In this document: positions 49,459-57,222 of the stretch, piece after piece
Numbering within the stretch: position 1 is the stretch's first letter
Layout of the letters: every line of letters begins with the position of its first letter
NCBI RefSeq assembly: GCF_004912165.1
Contig: NZ_STGV01000002.1
Coordinates: 186,001-250,000, forward strand
Reading direction: 5' to 3'
DNA length: 64,000 nucleotides
Source of the DNA: Peteryoungia ipomoeae
Lineage (GTDB): Bacteria; Pseudomonadota; Alphaproteobacteria; Rhizobiales; Rhizobiaceae
Translations under genes and position numbers: made by a program
Notes under the pieces: generated by a model
Told to the model about the DNA's origin: nothing
Seen by the model: the letters and a program-made list of their open reading frames with translations, nothing else
Database searches by the model: none

Positions 49459-52400
49459 ATGAACGGATCTCGATCCCCCTCCCAGCGCCCCGGCGGCCCA
49501 TCCTCGCTGGATGCCTTGAGCCGCACGATCGAAGGGCTGGAAGCGCGCATCGGCGACCTGATGGAGCAGAGCGGACGCCGCCGGCCGGACGAGCCGCCAC
49601 GCGGCGAAAGCCCGTTCCGGCCTGATCCGCTCCGCGAAATCCGCGAACGCCAGCGCGCCCTTGAGGAGAGCCGTCTGCGCGCCGCAGAGGGTGCAGGTGC
49701 CATACGCCAGCCGGATGCCGCTCTCCAGCCGCGGGCGCCTCTGCGCGAGCCAGCGCCGGCCCTCAGGGAACCCTATGCGCGCGACCCGCAGCCAGGATTC
49801 GACAATCGCCCTGCCCTGCGTCCGGCGGAGCGCCAGGCGACGGACTTTGCACATGCCCTGCTTGGCCTGCGCCAGGATTTGAAGAAGGACTTTGCCGACA
49901 GCCTGAACCGGGAAGTTGTTGGCCTGCGCGAAGAGATGCGCTCGATCCGCGCGCTTGCCGAGGCAACTCGCCCGGGAGACGACCTGCGTGCCGACATTGA
50001 GCGGCTGGCGGATAGCATCCACCATCTCGACAGCGCAAGGAGCCCGGAGACCGAAGGGCTTCGGGAAGACTTCAATCAGCTTCGGTCTCTGATGGATGGC
50101 CTTGCCCGCGAGGACTCCGTGCAGCGGATGGAACGTCGCTGGAGCGATGTCGAAGTTAGGCTCGACCAGTTTGACCCTGAGGCCATCCGGGAGGAAATCC
50201 TGCGGCTTGCCGACAGGCTGGATGCGATGAAGGTGCAGCTTGGTGGCCTTGCCGACCGCAACGCCATCACCGTCCTCGAGGACAAGCTGATCTCCGTTGC
50301 GGCCGCGCTGGAGCAGATCAGCGCGCAGATCGACCCCAATGAACGGCTGGTGATGGAGCAGTTCGCCGGCCTCGACCTGAGGCTGGACGAAATCAGCCGC
50401 GCGATTGCCGCAAGCCGCAACAATGCCGCGAACGACCCGGCGAGCTTCCAGCGCCTGGAAGAACGCCTGGCATCGATGGCAACCCAGATCGACGATTTCA
50501 CCACGCGGCCCGCCGCAGACGATCACGCCTCTCGCGAACTCGCCGAACGCCTGGAGATCCTTTCGCAGCGGATTGAACAGCTTTCGGCAGAACAGAGCGT
50601 GCTGCGTGTCGAGGAACGCATCGACCAGCTTTCCGCCTATCTGGAGCAGCATCACCAGCCGCAGGAACTGCCAGACCTGACCGGTTATCTTGCCGATATC
50701 TCACGCAAGATCGACGCGATGGATTATGGCTCGACCCATGACCTGCTCACCGACCGGCTTGAGGCGCTTACCCTCAGGATCGAGGAGATGGAACGGCCGG
50801 TTGCCACGCAGGCTGTCGATGACAGCGCGCTGCGCAGCCTGGAAGGCCGCCTCACCGCCGTGGTCGATCGCCTGGAGGAAAGCCAGGGCAATCAATCCGG
50901 CTTTGAAACTGCGAGCCTTCGCGGCCTTGAAGAACAGATCGCCCATCTCTCCACGCTGATCAGCCAGCCGATGGCGGCGCAGCCTGATGTGGCCGATCGC
51001 ATCTCGGCGCTTGAAGACTACGTCGCGACCAGCGACGAATACATTATCGAAGCGGCGCGCCAGGCGGCGGAAACCGTCATGGCGAATTTCGCCCAGTATA
51101 GCGGCGCGACCGGCGGGGCGAGCGCGACAGACATCGGCGTTCTGACCGCGCTTGCCGATCACCTGAAGCAACTTGAAGAGTATTCGCGCCATTCGGAAGA
51201 ACGGACGCACCGCACCTTCGAGGCGCTGCACGACACGCTGGTGCAGATTGCGGGTCGCCTGGACGAACTGCATGAGGGCGCGCGCCATGATGGGCCGCAG
51301 GTGGACGACGTGAGCCAGCCGGAACCGCGGCGCTGGGCCGACGAGGAAGCGGCCTATACCGTCCCTCCGACCCGCGACCACGCTGCCGAAGCTCGGCACA
51401 ACGATCCTGCACCATCCGTGGCATGGGAACAGCCGGCTGCACGATACGAGGTTGCCGAGCCCGTTTCGACCGCACCCGACAGCATTCCGGCCCCGGCGCC
51501 TGAACCGGCTTATGCCTACCATCAGGAAGAAGAGGCGCAGCCTACAGCAAAGCTGGACCATGGAGCGACGATCCCTGAGGTTGTCGTTTCGACTGGTGAG
51601 CGCGAAACGGCGAGCGCCAAGCCCAGCCTGCTTGCCGGCCTTGGTCGAAAGATCATGCCGGGTCGCAAGGAGCCTGCCGCTCCCGATGCAGCCGACGCGC
51701 CCTCCACAAGTCCCGAAGGCCGCCAGGTCATCTCGCCTGCGCCGTCGATCGACCCGGTCGAGGTTCTGCGACCGGACGATACCAATGAATTGCTCGAACC
51801 CGGCTCCGGCGCGCCGGATGTCCGCAAGATCCTGGAGCGGGTTCGCGCCAGCCAGCAGCAGGCCGCAAGACAGGCAGCAACGACCGAGACGCGCGACGAC
51901 CGTGCAGACTATATCGCCGCGGCGCGTCGGGCCGCCCAGGCGGCTGCGATGGAAATGAACCGGGCGCAGAAGACGGCAGCAAGCGGCGACGATGCCGCAG
52001 CCTCCGGCGCCGGCGAAGCTGGCAAGACCTCGCTACTTGGCCGCTATCGTCGACCGATCCTCATTGCCGTGGGCGCAGTCCTGCTGGCGGCGATGGCCAT
52101 GCCGCTCGTCAACACCTTCCTGCAGCCGGCAAATGTCATCGCGATCGACGCGCCGACCCAGGACGCTCCAGAAGGCGCACCCGATGAGACGAGTGCGCTT
52201 GATGCCCCGGCAATCGGCGCCGCCGTTGCGGGCGATGCCATCGCGGCCGGCGACGCGGGCAATGTCGCTGCGGCAGACGCTGAAACGGCGACAGCACCTT
52301 TCGGAAGACCGGTTGAAACGCAGCCCGAACCGCTTGTTGCAAGCGCCATGGCGGGAGGCGATAGCGCAGCCCCCGTCGAAGGCACGAACATGGAGGCGGC

Positions 52401-53361
52401 TTCATCCACGCCTGTCACCGATGCGCCGTCTGACGCGCAGGCAGCTTCGGCGGAGATCGCAAACGCCGCATCCGCTGCGCAACCCGTTGCAGACAGCGCG
52501 ATATCCATCGAGGTGCCAGCGGCCATTACGCCGGCATCGCTGGTGGAGGCTGCAAAACGCGGCGATGCCGTGGCTCTGTTCGAGATCGGCGCGCGCTTTA
52601 CCGACGGTCGCGGCGTGCCGAGCGATTTTGCTGAAGCCGCCAAGTGGTATCGCCTGTCTGCCGATCGCGGCTTTGCGCTGGCGCAGTATCGTCTGGCCAA
52701 TTTCCTCGAAAAGGGCACCGGCCTTCCAGCCGATCCTGCCGAAGCCAAACGCTATTATGAACTGGCCGCGAGTGCGGGCAATGCCAGCGCGATGCACAAT
52801 CTTGCCGTCATGCACGCCTCCGGGCGCGATGGCACGCCGGATTATGGCAAGGCCGTGGAATGGTTCACCCAGGCCGCCGAGCACGGGGTGTCCGACAGTC
52901 AGTTCAACCTGGCGATCCTGCTGGCCCGCGGCAATGGCGCCGGCCAGGATCTTGCCGGCTCCTACAAGTGGTTTGCGATTGCGGCCAAGGGCGGCGATGC
53001 CGATGCTGCGGAAAAGCGCGACGAGGTGGGCAAGGCCCTGCAACCCGCCGACCTGGAGCGCGCAAAGGCCGAGGTCGATGCGTGGAAAGCTAGGGAACCC
53101 GACCTGGACTCCAATACAGCCAACATGCCTGATGAATGGGCGGGCAAGGGCTTGAAGACCTCAAGCGTCGACATGAAGAAGGCCGTGACCAACATCCAGG
53201 CCATTCTCAACAAGAACGGCTTCGATGCCGGCAAGCCGGATGGCGTGATGGGCGAAAAGACCGTGACCGCGATCAAGGCCTTCCAGGCGTCAAAGGGTCT
53301 CGCCCCGACCGGACAGGTGGACGACAAGCTGGTCAGCGCACTTTTGACGAACAACAAGTGA
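49459..53361 (+). CDS. podJ: PodJ-type polar organelle development protein (Sel1 repeats, peptidoglycan-binding)
   Basis: A 1300-aa single-pass membrane protein. Residues 1-640 are coiled-coil-rich and cytoplasmic (LSRTIEGLEARIGDLMEQSG, many LEERLASMATQIDDF-like heptads). A proline/alanine-rich stretch leads to one membrane helix at about 865-887 (RRPILIAVGAVLLAAMAMPL). The periplasmic part has an Ala-rich linker, three to four Sel1-like repeats (about 1035-1175) and a C-terminal PG_binding_1 domain (about 1235-1297, GFDAGKPDGVMGEKTVTAIKAFQ). The architecture matches PodJ of Agrobacterium and Caulobacter, which marks the old or growing pole and organises division proteins. Standalone. Confidence 0.88.
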   Translation: MNGSRSPSQRPGGPSSLDALSRTIEGLEARIGDLMEQSGRRRPDEPPRGESPFRPDPLREIRERQRALEESRLRAAEGAGAIRQPDAALQPRAPLREPAPALREPYARDPQPGFDNRPALRPAERQATDFAHALLGLRQDLKKDFADSLNREVVGLREEMRSIRALAEATRPGDDLRADIERLADSIHHLDSARSPETEGLREDFNQLRSLMDGLAREDSVQRMERRWSDVEVRLDQFDPEAIREEILRLADRLDAMKVQLGGLADRNAITVLEDKLISVAAALEQISAQIDPNERLVMEQFAGLDLRLDEISRAIAASRNNAANDPASFQRLEERLASMATQIDDFTTRPAADDHASRELAERLEILSQRIEQLSAEQSVLRVEERIDQLSAYLEQHHQPQELPDLTGYLADISRKIDAMDYGSTHDLLTDRLEALTLRIEEMERPVATQAVDDSALRSLEGRLTAVVDRLEESQGNQSGFETASLRGLEEQIAHLSTLISQPMAAQPDVADRISALEDYVATSDEYIIEAARQAAETVMANFAQYSGATGGASATDIGVLTALADHLKQLEEYSRHSEERTHRTFEALHDTLVQIAGRLDELHEGARHDGPQVDDVSQPEPRRWADEEAAYTVPPTRDHAAEARHNDPAPSVAWEQPAARYEVAEPVSTAPDSIPAPAPEPAYAYHQEEEAQPTAKLDHGATIPEVVVSTGERETASAKPSLLAGLGRKIMPGRKEPAAPDAADAPSTSPEGRQVISPAPSIDPVEVLRPDDTNELLEPGSGAPDVRKILERVRASQQQAARQAATTETRDDRADYIAAARRAAQAAAMEMNRAQKTAASGDDAAASGAGEAGKTSLLGRYRRPILIAVGAVLLAAMAMPLVNTFLQPANVIAIDAPTQDAPEGAPDETSALDAPAIGAAVAGDAIAAGDAGNVAAADAETATAPFGRPVETQPEPLVASAMAGGDSAAPVEGTNMEAASSTPVTDAPSDAQAASAEIANAASAAQPVADSAISIEVPAAITPASLVEAAKRGDAVALFEIGARFTDGRGVPSDFAEAAKWYRLSADRGFALAQYRLANFLEKGTGLPADPAEAKRYYELAASAGNASAMHNLAVMHASGRDGTPDYGKAVEWFTQAAEHGVSDSQFNLAILLARGNGAGQDLAGSYKWFAIAAKGGDADAAEKRDEVGKALQPADLERAKAEVDAWKAREPDLDSNTANMPDEWAGKGLKTSSVDMKKAVTNIQAILNKNGFDAGKPDGVMGEKTVTAIKAFQASKGLAPTGQVDDKLVSALLTNNK

Positions 53362-53565
53362 GCTTCGTCACAGAAGGCACAAAATCGCAGCTTATGGCTA
53401 GGGTGTCGGTTGACACTCCAAGCCCTGGGGGCGCAAGAATGTAATCGGCTGGGGCCAAGGACTATCAAGCACTTGGGCCAAATCTGAGATAATTCCAAAC
53501 GAGCCGTTGCCGGCTCGATGTCCACCGTGCCGCAAGGTGCGGTCTGCTGCATTTGGGGCCTGAAA

Positions 53566-54483
53566 GTGACGATCTATTTGCCGATCGCCGAGTTGTCGGT
53601 CAACGTGTTCATCATCCTCGGCATGGGCGCGGCTGTCGGCTTTCTCTCGGGCATGTTCGGCGTCGGCGGCGGGTTTCTCATCACGCCGCTTCTGATCTTC
53701 TACAACATTCCGCCTGTCGTTGCCGTTGCCACCGGCGCAAACCAGGTCGTGGCCTCCTCCGTTTCCGGCGCGATCAGCCATTTCAGGCGCGGCACGCTCG
53801 ACATGAAGCTGGGCTTCATGCTGCTCATCGGGGGTCTGGTGGGCGCGACGATCGGCGTCTGGATCTTCTCATGGCTGCGGCGGATGGGTCAGCTGGACCT
53901 GATCATCTCGCTGCTCTACGTCGTTTTTCTCGGCACGGTCGGCGCGCTGATGCTGATCGAGAGCCTCAGGGCGCTGCGCCGCGCCTCGCGCAACGAGAGC
54001 GTGCCGCTGAAACGGCCGGGCCAGCACAACTGGGTGCACCGGCTGCCGTTCAAGATGCGTTTCAAGAAGTCGAAGATCTACCTGAGCGTCATCCCGATCC
54101 TGGCTCTCGGCTTTGCCATCGGCATCCTGACTTCGGTGATGGGTGTCGGCGGCGGCTTCATCATGGTGCCGGCGATGATCTATCTTTTGCGCATCCCGAC
54201 CAACGTGGTTGTCGGAACATCGCTGTTCCAGATCATCTTCACCACGGCCTACACGACCATTGTGCAGGCTTCGACCAACTATTCCGTCGACATCGTGCTT
54301 GCCTTCATCCTGATGGTCGCCGGCGTCATCGGGGCGCAATACGGTGTGCGGGTCGGGCAGAAGCTGCGCGGCGAGCAATTGCGAGCACTGCTTGGTCTCC
54401 TGGTTCTTGCCGTCGGCGTGCGTCTTGCGATCCAGCTCGTGGTGACGCCGGCAGACATCTACTCGATCGCGATCGGAGGCTGA
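53566..54483 (+). CDS. TSUP (TauE/SafE) family permease
   Basis: A 305-aa membrane protein with two related halves, each with a GVGGGF motif (SGMFGVGGGFLITPLL and SVMGVGGGFIMVPAM), typical of the TSUP family of sulfite, sulfoacetate and other anion exporters. GTG 53566 gives the usual N-terminus (MTIYLPIAELSVNVF). ATG 53518 would add 16 less convincing residues. It is followed after 1 bp by a TIGR02186 gene, a pairing common in alphaproteobacteria. The substrate is unknown. Confidence 0.88.
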   Translation: MTIYLPIAELSVNVFIILGMGAAVGFLSGMFGVGGGFLITPLLIFYNIPPVVAVATGANQVVASSVSGAISHFRRGTLDMKLGFMLLIGGLVGATIGVWIFSWLRRMGQLDLIISLLYVVFLGTVGALMLIESLRALRRASRNESVPLKRPGQHNWVHRLPFKMRFKKSKIYLSVIPILALGFAIGILTSVMGVGGGFIMVPAMIYLLRIPTNVVVGTSLFQIIFTTAYTTIVQASTNYSVDIVLAFILMVAGVIGAQYGVRVGQKLRGEQLRALLGLLVLAVGVRLAIQLVVTPADIYSIAIGG

Positions 54484-54484
54484 G

Positions 54485-55291
54485 ATGAAGATCGGCCTGC
54501 CGTTGCTTGTCATGATCGTTGCGCTTCTCGGCGCTGCCCCCGGCGTGCGGGCGCAAAATCCGCTGGAGTTGCAGATTGTCGGCGGCGAGACGCTGGATAT
54601 CGGCACCTCGACCAGCGAAATCGCGATTACCTCCGATTTCACCGGCGCGGATCTGACGATCTTCGGTGCGCTTTCCAATGTCGATCAGCTGCTTCTGGCC
54701 ATCGGCCAATACGATGTGGTGGTGACGCTGGAGGGCCCGCGCGACTGGACGACGGTGCGGCGCAAGGAGCGGCTGTTCGGCATCTGGGTCAACCGCGCCT
54801 CGATGACCTTCGAGCAGATGCCGATTTCCTATTCGCTGGCGAGCACGCGGCCGGTGGAGCAGATCGCGGCCGATCAGCAATTGACGTCGCTCGGCGTCGG
54901 CATCGATCACCTGGCGCTGACGCCAACCGGTTTCATCAGCACGGCAGCCAATCTCTCCGAGTTCCGCGAGGCCTTCCGGCGGCTCAAACAATCCGACGGG
55001 CTCTACCAGCGGGATACGGGCGGCGTGCGTTTCGTCTCGTCGAGCCTGTTCAAGGCGACACTGCGCTTGCCGGCCAACATTCCAGACGGCGTGCACACGG
55101 TGAAAGCCTATCTGTTCAAGTCCGGCCAGTTCGTGACCGAGAAGGAACAGCCGCTTCGCGTGATCAAAACCGGCCTTGAGGAAATGATCACGCAGGCCGC
55201 GCATGAGCGCCCGATCTTTTACGGCCTGTTTGCCGTGGCGCTTGCGCTTCTGACGGGCTGGGCGGCGAGCCTGATCTTCCGCAAGGACTGA
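54485..55291 (+). CDS. TIGR02186-family membrane-anchored periplasmic protein
   Basis: A 268-aa protein with a signal peptide (ending APGVRA|QNP, about 23), a beta-rich periplasmic domain (LQIVGGETLDIGTSTSEIAI, VVVTLEGPRDWTTVRRKERLFGIWVN) and a C-terminal membrane helix (FYGLFAVALALLTGWAASLIF) with a short basic tail. This is the conserved family that accompanies TSUP transporters. It probably forms an accessory subunit of the permease upstream. No catalytic motif is seen. Confidence 0.85.
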   Translation: MKIGLPLLVMIVALLGAAPGVRAQNPLELQIVGGETLDIGTSTSEIAITSDFTGADLTIFGALSNVDQLLLAIGQYDVVVTLEGPRDWTTVRRKERLFGIWVNRASMTFEQMPISYSLASTRPVEQIAADQQLTSLGVGIDHLALTPTGFISTAANLSEFREAFRRLKQSDGLYQRDTGGVRFVSSSLFKATLRLPANIPDGVHTVKAYLFKSGQFVTEKEQPLRVIKTGLEEMITQAAHERPIFYGLFAVALALLTGWAASLIFRKD

Positions 55292-55295
55292 CGGG

Positions 55296-55799
55296 TCAGC
55301 GCGCGGGGTCGAGCCTTGCCTTGACGTCAAGATAGGCTTGCGTGAGTTCGGCCAACACATCGCGGGCGCCGGGCTTGCGCGGCTCTCCCAGATGCATGAC
55401 CCGCAGCTCCTGCATGAAGGCTGCCCAGAGGTCGGGACCGGCCTCCTCCAGGATCTGGGCCCGGATCGCCAGATCCTCGCTGACCGGCATGTGCTTGCGC
55501 CCCCAAGCCGCCATCATGGCCAGCATCGGTACAAGCTCGATTGCCTCCGCCGTCAGGCTGTAGATGCCCTTCTGCTTGTGCGCGGGATCATCGGCCCGCG
55601 TCAGAAGGCCGTTCGCAGTCAGACGTTTCAACCTGTCAGCTAGAATGTTGGAGGCAATGCCCTCTTCGGAATTCTGCAGCAATTCGCGAAAATGTCGGCG
55701 ATTGCCGAACATCACGTCGCGGATGACGATGAGGCTCCAGCGATCTCCCAGCACTTCCAGTGTCAGATTGATCGGGCAACCCGAGCGTTGCGTGGTCAT
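55296..55799 (-). CDS. HxlR-family winged-helix regulator
   Basis: A 167-aa DUF24/HxlR regulator: CPINLTLEVLGDRWSLIVIRDVMFGNRRHFRELL is the diagnostic start with the sensing-type cysteine near residue 7, followed by SNILADRLKRLTANGLL and a C-terminal helical extension of about 60 residues, longer than in most members. ATG 55799 has GGAG 8 nt upstream. It is divergent from the reductase gene at 55891 and probably regulates it in response to electrophiles or disulfide stress. Confidence 0.88.
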   Translation of the reverse strand: MTTQRSGCPINLTLEVLGDRWSLIVIRDVMFGNRRHFRELLQNSEEGIASNILADRLKRLTANGLLTRADDPAHKQKGIYSLTAEAIELVPMLAMMAAWGRKHMPVSEDLAIRAQILEEAGPDLWAAFMQELRVMHLGEPRKPGARDVLAELTQAYLDVKARLDPAR

Positions 55800-55890
55800 G
55801 ATGCGCACTCCAAAACTGATTGCGTCTTGCCACCAGATCCGCTAGGGATCAACTGATTTCAATATGCAACCGGTTTATGAGGGGAACAAG

Positions 55891-56442
55891 ATGCGCAAGT
55901 TGATCGGCTGGAACCTGATGTCGCTGGACGGGTATTTCGAGGGGGAAACGCCTTGGGACCTCGCCTTTCACATGGCGGCGTGGGGAGAGGATATGCGGAA
56001 CTATGCCCTCTCGCTGGGCGAGGAGACCGACTTCATCGTCTTCGGTCGCAAGACCTATGAGGGTATGGCTGCCTATTGGCCCGAGGCGACAGAAGAACCT
56101 GAGATCAAGGCCTACATGAATACCAAGCCCAAGGGCGTGGCAAGCCGCACTCTCTCCGAAGCGACCTGGAACAACACGCGCATCCTGAAGGATGCCGTAT
56201 CCGAACTTACGGCGATGAAAGCGCAGGAGGGCAAGGCCATCTTCATTTTCGGCAGCGCCGAACTGCAGCAGGAGATGCTGGAAGCAGGGTTGATGGACGA
56301 GCTGCGAGTATGCGTGGCGCCCGTGCTGCTCGGCCGGGGAAATCCGCTGTTCAAGCCCGGCTCCGAAAAGCCCCTCAGCCTGATTGAGGCCCGCCCCGTC
56401 GACACGGGTGCCGTGATACTACGCTACAGCGTGGGCCGTTGA
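55891..56442 (+). CDS. Dihydrofolate reductase/RibD C-terminal-like protein
   Basis: A 183-aa protein with the RibD_C/DHFR-like fold: MRKLIGWNLMSLDGYFEG at the start, DFIVFGRKTYEGMAAYWP, IFGSAELQQEMLEAGLMDELRV and the C-terminal PVLLGRGNPLF. Such proteins are NAD(P)H-binding but seldom true folate enzymes. GAGGGGAAC precedes ATG 55891; a frame upstream to 55864 is less likely. Divergent from the HxlR gene with an AT-rich gap of 91 bp where an operator may lie. Confidence 0.85.
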   Translation: MRKLIGWNLMSLDGYFEGETPWDLAFHMAAWGEDMRNYALSLGEETDFIVFGRKTYEGMAAYWPEATEEPEIKAYMNTKPKGVASRTLSEATWNNTRILKDAVSELTAMKAQEGKAIFIFGSAELQQEMLEAGLMDELRVCVAPVLLGRGNPLFKPGSEKPLSLIEARPVDTGAVILRYSVGR

Positions 56443-56450
56443 ATTGAGAC

Positions 56451-57179
56451 TCAGGCGAGCAGGTTGCCGTAGCGGACGGAGTAGATCCGGTCTCGCCCCA
56501 AGAGATGGGCGATCAGGTCGGTGCGGGCGAAGAGGCCGGTGAACGCCTTGTGGCGCAAATCCAGCCCACCTGTGGTGACACCGAAGGACGGCATGACCAT
56601 GCGGCTGCCATCGGTTGCGAAACACGGCCGTCGCACGGACTTTTCCCGGCGACGGACGGTGGCCGCGGGATGCAGGTGACCGGCGACCTCGCCTCGGCCA
56701 TGCGCGAGTGACGGCTCGTGCCGGAAGGTCAGCCCCGCAAGCGTGAACTCGTCGAGCGAGATGCCGGGCAGATCGCATATGCCGTCGGGATCGTGGTTGC
56801 CGTTGATCCAGATGATGTCGCGGCCAACGGCCAGGCTTCGGATCATCTCACGAAAGGCCTGTGGCATGAGGGCCGAGCCGACGCGATCGTGGAAATTATC
56901 GCCGAGGCTAATGATGGTTCGCGGCTGGTAGCGCGCGAGAACGGACTGCAGAAGCGTGAGCGTGGCGAGCGTGTCGTAAGGCGGCAGAAGCTGGCCCCGT
57001 CGCGCGAAGGCGGCGCCCTTTTCCAGATGCAGATCCGACACGACGAGCGTATCGTGATCTGGGAGATACAGGGCACCGGTCAGATCGCAGACAGCCGCGA
57101 CGCCCGAGAGGGCGATCTCGGTCGTGCAGTCCATCGTTTCGATCGGCGTCAGGCGCCGTGCCGTCAAACCCGTCATCAT
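56451..57179 (-). CDS. pdeM: PdeM-like metallophosphoesterase (ligase-associated nuclease)
   Basis: A 242-aa calcineurin-like phosphoesterase. Metal-binding motifs appear in order: SDLHLEKG (Asp, His), GDNFHD (Asp), NGNHDPD (Asn, His) and GHLHPAA (His). This is the family called ligase-associated DNA damage response endonuclease PdeM. It follows the Lhr-like helicase gene by 43 bp, the expected pairing, so it probably belongs to the same repair system. ATG 57179 or 57176 follows GGGACCGGA. Confidence 0.88.
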   Translation of the reverse strand: MMTGLTARRLTPIETMDCTTEIALSGVAAVCDLTGALYLPDHDTLVVSDLHLEKGAAFARRGQLLPPYDTLATLTLLQSVLARYQPRTIISLGDNFHDRVGSALMPQAFREMIRSLAVGRDIIWINGNHDPDGICDLPGISLDEFTLAGLTFRHEPSLAHGRGEVAGHLHPAATVRRREKSVRRPCFATDGSRMVMPSFGVTTGGLDLRHKAFTGLFARTDLIAHLLGRDRIYSVRYGNLLA

Positions 57180-57222
57180 TCCGGTCCCGCGAATTGGCCG
57201 CTTCTTATCCGCATCAAGCCGT

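Noticed and set aside
53405..53425. GTGTC/GACAC small hairpin after podJ
   Set aside because: Only five paired bases and no T-run. It could occur by chance.
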